In this document: one piece after another, positions 26,001-38,000 of the stretch
How positions within the stretch are numbered: the first letter of the stretch is position 1
Layout of the letters: each line of letters opens with the position of its first letter
Assembly (NCBI RefSeq): GCF_028640845.1
Contig: NC_080539.1
Location: 191,217,436-191,281,435 of the forward strand
Direction: 5' to 3'
Source: Ahaetulla prasina
Taxonomy: Eukaryota > Chordata > Lepidosauria > Squamata > Colubridae
DNA: 64,000 nucleotides
Notes under the pieces: model-generated
The model's database searches: none
The model's input: only the letters and a program-made list of their open reading frames with translations
Told to the model about the DNA's origin: nothing
Made by a program: the position numbers and the translations under genes

Positions 26001-29000
26001 TCCTGCCATGGTTCCTTCATTCCGCACCAGTAGCTGCTCCATCTTCTCCACCCTTAGCTTGGACCACATCACTACTGCTTGCACCCTGGAGTCCACCTGG
26101 GCTGCTACCGGTGCTTCCCACAGAGAAGCAGCCCCTGGCTTCACAATGGCATTGATTTTCTTCTCGGTACCGGACCTCATTAGCCTACAGCTCTTTCAGA
26201 GAGCTGGTTTAATGTCAACAGTCTGATTAGTGAACCAAAAAGAAGTAAACACTGAGGAGCTTTGAATTCCCAAAAGTATAACTATTGGATATACCACCTC
26301 AGTACTGCAGAAGTAAAAGCACCTCTGGTTTTCCCACGCAAATACTAACTTAGTTAAACAATAGATTCCCTTTCTCCTCATATGGTCCAATTATAAAATT
26401 CCCTTTTGTTATAGGAAAGTCCCTGTCCCTGTCTAGTACTTGCAGTACTGACCTTGGTGAGGTTCAGGCTCTCATGGTCTATAGACGAAAGCTTAGCATT
26501 CCATTCCTCCCTCCCTCCTCCTGCTTGAAGAAGCTCAGAAGAAATTCAGTCTTGACAAGGATGATAAGCAAGGTGCTAAAACCATTCCTCAAGTTTAACC
26601 ATCCTCCTCCTTCACGTGTAACCAGCTTGTAGAAAAAGAACACTTATCAATTATAGGGCATCAGCTAGATTGGGGTTGGACTGGCTGCAGGGCTCTGCCC
26701 ATACATCATTCCTACGCTCTTTTCTATGCCCTGTATAACATTCCGTCGTGCATATTTGACTTGAATAAAAGTCAAAGAGGTGAAATGGGGTTTTGATCCC
26801 ATAACTTCACTGTTTCACTAGTTAAGCCTTATGCTACATCCTACAAAGAATTTACAATATTAATAGACAAGCAATTTAGCACTATGCACAATTTTGGCCC
26901 GACAGCACAGTGCTGCTGTATTACAGCAGCAGTCAGAGGTGGTTTTCAATCGGTTCAGACCGGTTAAGGCAAATGGTAATGGAAATTTTAACTGGTTCGC
27001 CAAACTGGCAAAAACCACCTCTGGCTGGCCCTGCCCACTCTGTTGCCGCTCACCCATCCACCCCACCGAGCCCTGCCCTATATAAGTTGCCTTCACCATG
27101 CAGCCCAAAGGTAAGCATGCCATCCACTCGCCCTTCACCTCAGGTTGGGGCCCAGGGAGGTGCTATTCCCTGAGGCCCCAGTTGGAGCCTCCTCCCACTC
27201 GCCGTTCGCCTTGGCTGGGTTGGGTCGGGGAATGCGCCATTCCCCAGCTCTGGCCTTCCCTGGGGCCTCCACCTGTATGCTGCCCGCTCACCCTCCTCCT
27301 CGCTCACCTTCATCTGTGCCTTGGTGGGGGTCTCCGGCCTCTAGCTGCTGGTAGTTTTTGGCTGCCTTCTGAGCAGCTCTGCTGCGACGCCATCCCTCCA
27401 GTAGCAAGCCATCCCTCCAGTGCAGCAGATTCAAACCAGATTTGAATCCCACCACTGAGCAGAGTGGTGGTAGGTGAGGAGCGGGAGAGTTGTGTTTGCA
27501 TGAAGCTATAATGGCCAAAAAGCCATATTCTGATCTTATCCATTCCTAGTCACTTGATACAAAAGGTGCTAACAATGTCATGCCTTTAGTATGCTTTGTG
27601 ATTAATAAGTTTAGTTTAGAGAGAAAAACACAAATATAAAGTTACTGTGGCAATAACTGTGGCAATTTAAAGCTGTCTCATTCTGAGAGTGGGGATGAGA
27701 TGAAGGTACACTGTGAGCCAATTACCAAGCACTTGAGTTGCAATCATGTGACTGGGGCTGCTGCAATGGCTGCAATTTTGAGAATGGTTTTAAGACCCCT
27801 TGTTCAGTACTGTGGTAGCTTTGAATGAGTGAATGGCTGAATGCAGTGGTGAAATCCAAATTCTTTTACTACCGGTTCTGTGGGTGTAGCTTGGTGGGTG
27901 TGGTGAGGCTTGGTGAGCATGGCAGGCGAAGGATACTGCAAAATCTCCATTCCCACTCCACTCCAGGGGGAAGGATATTGCAAAATCTCCATTCCCATCC
28001 CACTCTGGGACCAGCCAGAAGTAGCATTTGCCAGTTTTTTGAACTATTCAAAATTTCCGCTACTGGTTCTCCGAACTACTCAAAATTTCTGCTACTGCTT
28101 CTCCAGAACCTGTCAGAACTGCTGGATTTCACCCCTGGATGAATGTAACCTAAGAACAATCTATGTGTTGGACAGTAAGTGAATGCCAGGACCATTAAGT
28201 GAAGTCATTTCTCCGAATCAGCATTTTTTGCTGGAAACTGGAAATAAACACCAAACACTTTCAAAAAATGTAACACATTGCAGTCAGGTGACCATGGATG
28301 TACAAATCATTGTAAAGGTGAACTGTTTGCCAAATGCCCAAAGTGTGATCATGTGGTGGGGGTTATGTGGTTGTCATAAGTCCAAAAACATTGTAAGTAT
28401 CTGTGGTGAGGGGGAGGTCCATCAAACAGTCATTAAGTGACCATTCATAACTTGAGAACTACTTATACTCATATTTTAAAAGATGTTCTTTTGCTTCTCT
28501 TTCTAGTTACAGAAGCATCCTTCTTATCAGATGGCTTTTGTCCAGGAAGCTGGATCATTTTTATCATTCATCTCTCAAGTGCAGAACGAAACTTCTATAT
28601 GGAACCTCTTCCTGATGATTCCAGATATCATTCATGGTGCCACCACTGTGAGAGACATGGTTGATACTCTTCACAGCAGGAAAAGGTAAAAGAGATGGAA
28701 GGTAGAAATTGTTGTGCACAGGATTTTACTTACAGTACTTTTTTTGTTAGAATTTTTTTATTTTTTAACACACACACCAACATACAATACATTTTTTCTG
28801 AACAGAATATTGGCCAGGTTTCAAATTTATACAACTTTTTAGCTCTCATCCAACACATCGTGTATGCTTACATTAATATATTTTGCCTTTTCTCTTTCAT
28901 ATTTATTTTCTTTCTTTTATTTATGTTGTATATCTAATCTTACCCTTTACCCTAAATTCTAATCATTTGTCAACTTCCCTCTTTTCCCCCCCTTCTCCTT

Positions 29001-32000
29001 ATTCCCTCTAAATTAAACCCTTTATTTCCCAATTAATATTTATAAAGTTTTATATATACTACTCATCAAACCTTAGAGACATTCATATATTGCAATTCAA
29101 ACACAATTCATTTAACATTAACCATAGTCGAAAGGAAAAGAAAAAGAACTGTTAATCTTCATAATGTCATTGCTAAGGCTTTTAGTAAATTCCATAATTA
29201 CCTTTAAAGGCTGTTTATACTTTCAAATTCCATTATTAATATTTAAACCATTTGACATATTGTCAGCTATTTTTTATGCTTTCAAATTCCATTGTTAATA
29301 TTTAAACCATTTAATATATTGTCAACTATTTTTTATTTCCTTCTTTTCTCTCTTTCTTCCTTTTTCCCCCTCTTAAAATCCTTTACTCTCTTTGCTAGTC
29401 CTGTATTTCCATCCCCTCTTCTCCTCCCCCTTCCCCTCATTTTTATATTCTCACTGTTAATCCCAATGTGGTTTTGTATTTTTTTCCTCCTCTCTTTTTT
29501 CCCTCCTTGTCTCTTTCTACCCTTACTATTTTTTCTACTCTCCTAGTTTGCAGTGTTTTTCCAGTTACTCTCCTTATTCCCCTTTTAATTATTCTTCTTT
29601 TGTCACTGTCAATCCCAGTGTAATCTTTTAAGTTTTTTGTGCTTTTTCTCTTCCCCTCTTCTTCCTCCCTTTGTCGCTTTCCACCCTTTCTATTTCTGTC
29701 ATCATTATTTTTTTCATCATTATTCTCCACAAAATCATTTGATTTTTCACAATTAGCATTGTTTTCTTTATCATCCATAACACTCTCTTGCTTCTTCTTC
29801 ATAGTTTCCATGTTTTCTTGGGTAATTTCCAACATCTGATTCCAATTGTCCATAAGGTCTTGCAATTATTTCTTTTATTTCCCGTTTTAAAGTCATGTGC
29901 ATCCTTTTCAACATTTCAATTACTTCCTGCACCATTCTGTATTTTCTGGGTTGTAGTTCACCTTCCTCAGTTATCAAAGTCAAACAGCTTGCAGGCTCAC
30001 AAATCCTCCCCACAAGTTCACACTGGTCTTATCGCTTTAAAGAAAAACTTTTTCCAAAACACATGTTGCTCGTTGTAATTTTTCCCTTTGCCTAAGGGTG
30101 TCTCTCTCCAATCCACAATTTTAATTAACAAGCTACAAAAGTATCCATTTTGTTTCTAAAACCACATTTTGCTTCTTCTTCTTTGTTTTCCCAAAAATTC
30201 AATTTAAAGTCCCTGTCCAAATCTATTCATTTTAAAATTTAGTCGAAGTCCAATTTAACGAGGCAAAGGGAAAGTAAAAAAGAGTTTCACCAAGCTTTAA
30301 TTATAGTTCCTTGGACTCTTCCTTCTATAAACAAAAAGACATTCTGCAAAGTCTCAAGCCTCTCCAAATCTGTTTACGGTTTTTCCCCCCTTTCTTCTAT
30401 TTTGGGTGTCACAAATTATATCCCCCCCAAAAAACCAAATCCCTTTTGGGCTTTAGGTTTTAGTATTTCCATTTTATTTATTTTTTCTTGCTGCATTCAT
30501 GTTCTCCACTCAATTTAGCCACTGTTTCACTGCCGAGACACCTTTTACCAAATTAAAGTTAATTTCTTTTTCTCGTGAGTTGGTATTTACCAACTTCAAT
30601 ATTTCATTTCATTTCATTTCATTTATTAGATTTTTATACCGCCCTTCTCCCGAAGGACTCAGGGCGGTGTACAGGCAAATAAAAACAGACTAGACAATAA
30701 CCTATAAAATGCAGAATTAAAAAACTTATTATACTTGCCTAAAATTTTAAAATATATAAAAATTAAAACCCCGTTTAAAATTAATAATAAAACTATACAA
30801 TCCGTAAAATTTAAGCCAGCCCCGCGCGAATAAAAAGATGCGTCTTCAGTTCGCGGCGAAAGGTCCGAAGGTCAGGTATTTGGCGTAAACCCGGGGGAAG
30901 TTCGTTCCAGAGTGTGGGAGCCCCACATATTCTGTCCAAATCACCACTCTTGCTCAAATCTTGGTCCGGTTGCCCTAGCTTAATGATGGCCACTATGGCC
31001 ATCTCCCCTGTCGCCGAGTCAAAGAGTTTTCTCCGACCTCTGAGGAACTTGCCAGTTCCTCTTGGTCTTCTGAGATGCCTCTCTTTCTTCCCCATCCCTA
31101 CAGGACAGATCCGGTCTGAAGACTCCTCGGCATTGGTTCATCAGCCCAGGATTTTGCGAAGCTCGTAAGAGCTCGCTATTTCCTGACTGTCTCGCCACGA
31201 TGCTTCCGGGCAAATCACTTACAGTACTTTTTGACTGTTACACAAATGAACCCGTTTCGATGAACGGAGATAATTTAAGGGCTTTTATTTTTCTAAACAT
31301 CAATTTTTGTTTAATTATTCCACAATGGATGGTGATTACTTCCATATGAAATTAAAATAAGGTGGTAAAATTTGATCATTTTATAGTGAATTTATAGACC
31401 AGCACTGTGATTTTTTTATGCATGGTGAAATTAAATTTGGCAGCAAATTTAAAATTTATGAAGAAATATACCTCCAGTTTATAATGAATGGAACATTGAA
31501 TCAAATGATTACAGTTGACTTTGTTTTCATTATCCCACTTTTTTATGGAGGCTGTTAGCTTTTGGTGGCATGGTTTCACTAGTGGCTGTCTCTTGGCAGC
31601 TGCCATTTCCTTTTCCTAAAATGCCTTAGGCAATGGCTACAAGAAATTGGCTTCTTAGACAACTCCCATACTGTCAAATTCTTTTTATTGTGTGTGTGTT
31701 CAGGTCAGTATTGACTCCTACAACTGCCTGAAGAAGTCCCTGAAGTCAAGAAACATGCCCCACCTCCGTATAGTGGGGAAAAGAAGAAAGAAGTATGTGG
31801 AAGAGAATCACGGAAATAAATATGAAAAACAAATTAATACATTCTGCAACATTTTCCCAAAGGCCTCTTCATATACCATTTCACTAGTGTTGCATTATAT
31901 GAAAAAGCCATCAGTGAGAAAGCTACTTTTAAACCCTTTTGGGTCTTTCATGGTACAGTAACATTTTATTTACAGCTGAAAAAGATTAGAAGTAGGGCAA

Positions 32001-35000
32001 AGGACTAGCTGTAAATTTAATGTGAGTTGTTTTTTTCCCCCCTGTGGCTATTAATTCTAGTTTTTTCAGGATTTTTTTCAGAGACAATGTTTAAATACTT
32101 TTAAAAGGGGATATCATAGAAGAGCTGAACATGTCCCTTATATAGAAAACTGCTATGAGCCAGGATTGGCTCATGCCTGATTTCACTGCATTGTCATACT
32201 TAGGACTTTTCTTGTTTTAAAGGTTATTTATGAAGAGGGATAATAGTCCCCAAATGATTCTAAATATGACTAGCTGGCTATCTACTTTGAGCTGTTCAGA
32301 ACAAGGTAAGACTAGTCCATTTGTTGTACCTGATTAGAGACCTAAGTAATGTTTGTTTATTTATTTATTTAGTTATCAAATTTCCATATCACACATCACA
32401 CTTGGTTGACTCTGGATGGTTTGCAAGTAAAACAAAATAAAAGTTAAGAACAACATTAAAAACCAAATTGAAACAGAGTTAAATGGAACTATTGAAATGT
32501 TAATAGACAGAGGAAGTACTTTCAGCCCACCAATTCCCCCACCAATGCTTGCATGATAGACCCCCTCATGCCAATTGGCAGACCCAAGCTTGAAGTTCTT
32601 CTAAAAGATTAGGAGAGTGGGGCCCTATCTAGTCTCTGGGGCAAGGTGTTCCACAGGACAGGGAACAATGGCAGAGAAGGGTCTCTTCTTGGACTCACTA
32701 GTTGAATTTCTTTAAGTGACAGGATCCACAACATAACTTCCCTTGCTTATGTAGGTGGGATGAGTTGGTGAAATGAAATGGAAACTCCAGTAGATAGATC
32801 CAAATCCTTGTATTAAGGTTGGTAATAAACCATGTTCTTGCTTCAGGTCTCTTACACAATTAATTGAATATGGTGAATATTCTCCCCCAATACATTATTC
32901 AGAAAAAGAAATGCTGACATTGCTATACAATATTGCAGCCAATGTATAATATCCTAATTTAATATCCTAATAATTTAATATTCTAATTTAATATCCTAAT
33001 AAATTTAATTTATTAAAGAGTAATAAATATTACTCTATTAAATTTGAAAACAGTTTCCTTCATTCATTTTTCCTGATGAAGACTGGCAGTGATACTTCAG
33101 TCCCAATTTATGAAAGGAAACATTAGGACAGGAACAGTAGGCACTTTTGTGCTCTTATGCATGCCCCTTATAGTCCTCTTAGGAATGGGGTGAGGTCAAT
33201 GGTAGACAGTTTTTGGTTAAAGCTTTTGGGAGTTTGAGAAGAGACCACAGAGTCAGGCAGTGTGTTCCAAGCATTAACAACTCTATTACAAAAATCATAT
33301 TTTCTGCAATCAAGATTGAAGCGGTTAACATTAAGTTTGAATCTATTGTTTGCTCTTGTATTATTGCGATTGAAGCTGAAGTAGTCTTTAACAGGAAGGA
33401 CATTTCAATAGATGATTCTGTGTGTTAAACACAGGTCTTGTCAGAGTTGGCGGAGTTCTAAGTTTTCTAATCCCAGGATTTCAAGTCTGGTGGTATAACG
33501 TATTTTGTTGTTTTCAGAGGAGCGGAGAACTCTTCTTGTAAAATATTTCTGGACAAGTTCAATTGTATTAATGTCAGAGATGTGGTATGGGTTCCAGACA
33601 GGTGAGCTGTAATCAAGAATAGGTCTAGCAAATGTTTTGTATGCTCTGGTTAGTAGTGTAGAGTTTTTGGAAAAGAAGCTATGCAAAATTAGGTTTACAA
33701 CTCTTAGAGCCTTTTTTGCTATGTAGTTGCAGTGGGCTCTGGCACTTAGATCATTTGATATGTAAACTCCAAGGTCTTTAACAGGGTGAGGGTCATCTGT
33801 AAGGTAATGTCCATCAAGCTGGTACTTAGTGTTTGGGTTCTTTTTTCCAATATGTAAGACTGAGCATTTGCTGGTTGAGATTTGGAGTTGCCAAGTTATA
33901 GACAATCGGATACAAAGTCAAGGTCTTTTTGAAGGGTAGTAGTATTGTTGGTGGTGTTAAATAGTTTGACATCGTCAGCAAAGAGAACACAATAACTTGA
34001 GATATGGTCACAGAGATCATTTATGTATAGTATGAAGAGCGTTGGTCCAAGAACGCTGCCTTGAGGAACGCCACTTTTAACAGGAACAGAATTTGATAGA
34101 GCATTGCCAATTTTGACCACTTGTTGTCTATTTTTTTTTATTTATTTTTTTACATTTATACCCCGCCCTTCTCCGAAGACTCAGGGCGGCTTACAATGTA
34201 TAAGGCAATAGTCTCATTCTATTTGTATATTTTTACAAAGTCAACTTATTGCCCCCCCAACAATCTGGGTCCTCATTTTACCTACCTTATAAAGGACGGA
34301 AGGCTGAGTCAACCTTGGGCCGGGCTCGAACCTGCAGTAATTGCAGGCTTTGTGTTCTTAATAACAGGCCTTACCAGCCTGAGCTAAACCGGCCCCTATT
34401 TGACAGGAAAGCAGTTATCCAATTGTGAAGAGGTCCTGAAATGCCGTAGGATTTTAGTTTTAGGAGAAGTTTATCATGTACCACTGAGTCAAAAGCTTTG
34501 CAGAAGTCTATGTAGATTGCATCTATTGCTTTGCCTTAACTAACTAGATTTCTCAATAAGCAAACAGATACCACATAATGATCTGAAACAACCCTGAAGA
34601 CAAATATTAGCCAGCTCAAGGTGGAAAACATGCTTTATATTCTCTGGAAAACCATAAAAAAAATCCCAGAGATGCATTTATGAGGTTTATTCCAATGCTA
34701 TTATTTTACGGGCAGAGAGATATAACATACATTTTATGTAATAACATATTAGTACCCTCTCTCATTGAAAGAGAATAATTAAAATCAGTAATTTAACTTA
34801 TTTATTTGTCGTCTTGTTTTTGTAGATAAAAATAATTTGGCAGTAAATTACATTTCCTTGAAAAAGATTCTGATTTTATTTGCTAAAATGAAAGAACTTT
34901 TAAGGTGAGTTCTGAGTTAAAGTTATCCTTTCTCCTGCTATAAAATGTTACTTCAAAAGGAATGGAGAGTTTTCCAGAAACTACTCTGTTTTCTTCCAAT

Positions 35001-38000
35001 CATATGAGTATTTCTCTAGTTCCTCTTATATTGTTAAGACAGCAGGTATAAAAATGTATCAGAATTTGACTGAAATACAGGTAATCCTCAATTTATGATA
35101 GTAATGGAGCCTGCCCATTCATATTGGAAATCAAGGATTACATTAAATGAAGTACATAATTAACCACCTCTCTATCCCTGCTTTCCCCAATGCATCTGTT
35201 AAACAAATGCATGGGCCATTAGGTAGAACATAATGTGACTCAGGGATGGAGCAAACAATGGGAGGTTTAGTCCAGACACAAGCACACCAAGGAGGCCTCT
35301 GCCTCCCACTGAGATATCCCATGCTCTACCCCTGTCCCCTGGACTCTCCAAAGCCCTAAGGGCCTCCTCCATACCCCACCACTATTGCACACTTACCTTT
35401 TGAAGATATCCAGAATTCAGGAAGTTGGAGTAGAGAAGGATGCTGTTGCTTCGGGAGCTAGGAATTCCTAGAATTCCTTAGCTTCCTGAACACCAGTGTA
35501 ATGTTCTACCCAGTGGTGAAACATAAAATTTGTTACTACCGGTTCTGTGGGTGTGGCTTGTGGGGGTAAAGTGACTGGGTGAGCATGGGCAACTTTTTTT
35601 TTCTTTTTACTTTTAAAAGCATTTTTTCTACAACCTCTTTGGCCGATCCCAGCTGAGTTGCCTGATCGTCAGAGGCTTTTGTTTTCTTTTAAAAGGATTT
35701 TTTTTGCCTTTAAAAGAAAAAAAAGCCTCTGACGATCAGGCAACTCAGCTGGGATCATCATAGCCTTTTAAAAGCATTTTTTCTGCCAAAGGCTCTGACA
35801 GTCAGGCCGAAGAGGTTATAAAAATGCTTTTAAAAGGCTCTAATGATCCCAGCTGAGCCGCGCGATCATCAGAGGCTTTTTTTACTTTTAAAAGCGTTTT
35901 TCGGCTGAAGAAAAAATGCTTTTAAAAGTAAAAAAAAAAGCCTCTGATGATCATGTGGCTCAGCTGGGCGTGGGGGATGGCAGGGATTTTTGCTACTGGT
36001 TCTCCGAACCACCCACCACCATCGCTACTGGATCAGGTGATCCGGTCCGAACCGGGACCATTTCACCCCTGGTTCTACCCCTTTGAAAGAAAGAAGCTGC
36101 TTTGCTGAGTTACTCAAAAAAGCACAAACATTTCCTCCTCGTGCTGGATAGAAAAGACTACATTTTGTAACCTTATCTGGCTGAGAACAATGCAGCTACT
36201 TTGCATACAGCAGCTCAGGTTTCACAACAGGTTGAAAAGGAAGTTGAAATCCTCCCATGTGACCTCCTCCTTCCCAGCCTCCTGAGTTTTGCTAATCTTC
36301 AGAGGTAAGTGTGGAATTGTGAGGAGTAGAAGACAGCTGTTTGGAATTTGGTGGGGAGACAAAAGAGGCCCAGTGTCTTTGGAGACCCAGTAAGGCAGGA
36401 TGGAGGGGGGGATAGATTATGTGGGTGTGTCACAGTGTCTCTGCAAGGTTAAAAATTCTACACAACCCAGTCATTCATAAGGTGAATGACCAGGTTGGTT
36501 CTGTAGAATTTGTAACTTTGAAACAGAGTTGTATATAGGTGTGGGGTTTTTTGGGTGGGGGGGTTGTCTGTTGTAACTTTGAACAGACAATAAATGATCT
36601 ATTGTACCTTGAGAATTACCTGTAAATACATGTAAAAGCTAGTATTCAGTAACAGTAACAGAGTTGGAAGGACCTTGGAGGTCATCTAGTCCAACCCTCT
36701 GCTCACGCAGGAGACCTGTACTAGGGATTTGAACCACCAAACTGCCAACCTTTCTGATCAGCAAGATCAACAAAACAACTATACATGTCTACCCAAAAAT
36801 GAATGCCATTGTTTTTAATGTATTTTTTATTTATAAACCAAATATATGTATGACTTTAGCATGTGACAATATACTTTATAAAAATATAATTCAATGGTAT
36901 ATGCATGAAATTTGAACTGCCAGATTTCAATTGACTGGAGCTGATTCAAGGGTAGCTACCTCTGCTGAAAATGCTCCCATGTGTCAGTAAGAGCTACTAT
37001 TTTCACCCTGATTGAAGCAGTAAAGGAACAGATTAACTCTCTCCTATACATCAGCAATCATATATTTTGCAGTACAGTACTGTAAGCATTTCAGAAACAT
37101 CCACTGACATTAATAAAAGCTATTAACAGAGTTTTTAAATATTTATAGTTCAAAGAGAGGATTGACTAGAAAAGAGGAATCTGGGAACTAAAAAGGTGGG
37201 AGTGCCTTGGAAAAAGACAAAAAACTGGGTCAGGAACCATGAAAGACCATATCATTTTTCATGTTTGATTGGAATCTTATTTAAGACCAGTCATAAGCAA
37301 AAGCCTTACGTCTATTAGCAAAATATGATTTGTTAAAAATAGAAGCAAGCAAGGTATAAGGAGGAGGTGAGTAGGAAGACAGGTTATAAAAACACTATTA
37401 GAAAGGGGAAACAAATTTCATGGTATTTCATGGCATTTGCATTTTCTTTGTTCTGTTATAAATGATGCACTCTCTTATCTTTTTATTACAGGAATCTTTT
37501 AGCTCTTGATTTTGCTGATGAAGATTTTAAGACTGACTATTTTTTAAAGGATTTCAAAAGAAATACAAACTCACAGAATAGTTTGAAGAAAATGCCATTA
37601 TTTGACTTAAAAGAAACTCAAAATATCCGCAATTTAAATAGGAGCATCAGGGATATCACATTTTTAAATAGTATTATGTTTAAAGCCAGAAAGGCACGGC
37701 AAAGTGTTAAAATGCCTGAAAAATATAGAAAATACTTAACTTCAGTAGAAGAAGTGCCATCATTGTTAGTAAACTTTCTGCTTCAACCTGCAACAACTGA
37801 TAATTTTCCTGAGAAGCTCCTGGTACTTCAGAAAATCTTTAGTATCATAACAAATAGCAGGACTAATCGTAACTACCTACTGATCTCTTCTCTGACCAAC
37901 CTGATGCAGAAAATCCAAAATTCCATTAATGAATCTCAGTGGAATGAATTCAACACTTATTGGCATATTGTTGAAAAATTGAGGTCTGCAAAATGGAGTG

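Larger units (their letters stand above)
13876..26770 (-). mobile_element. Complex of related Gypsy elements (nested or tandem), minus strand
   Basis: Four LTR-like blocks begin with TGTC: 13876-14297, 14298-14610, 19619-19930 and 26213 to about 26760. The two middle blocks are near-identical and the two outer ones resemble each other. All four are related. Minus-strand internal regions lie between them: RT and gag-like sequence in 14611-19618, and integrase, RT and gag in 19931-26212. A CR1 LINE, a solo LTR and a hAT-like repeat have inserted later. The order of events between the two Gypsy bodies is unresolved. Confidence 0.7.

Noticed and set aside
13876..26770. An intact, active retrotransposon
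   Set aside because: All coding parts have stops, frameshifts or altered catalytic residues.
27098..27543. GC-rich + and - frames as a gene
   Set aside because: They lie inside a hAT-like repeat and have no domain or splice context.
31692..31961. 89-codon + frame as a coding exon
   Set aside because: No donor in a compatible phase, no similarity to the gene, and its start lies in a repeat-like fragment.
34260..34395. A genuine tRNA gene on the minus strand
   Set aside because: Only a B-box-like tRNA-derived region of a SINE; no complete cloverleaf, and a LINE-type tail is attached.
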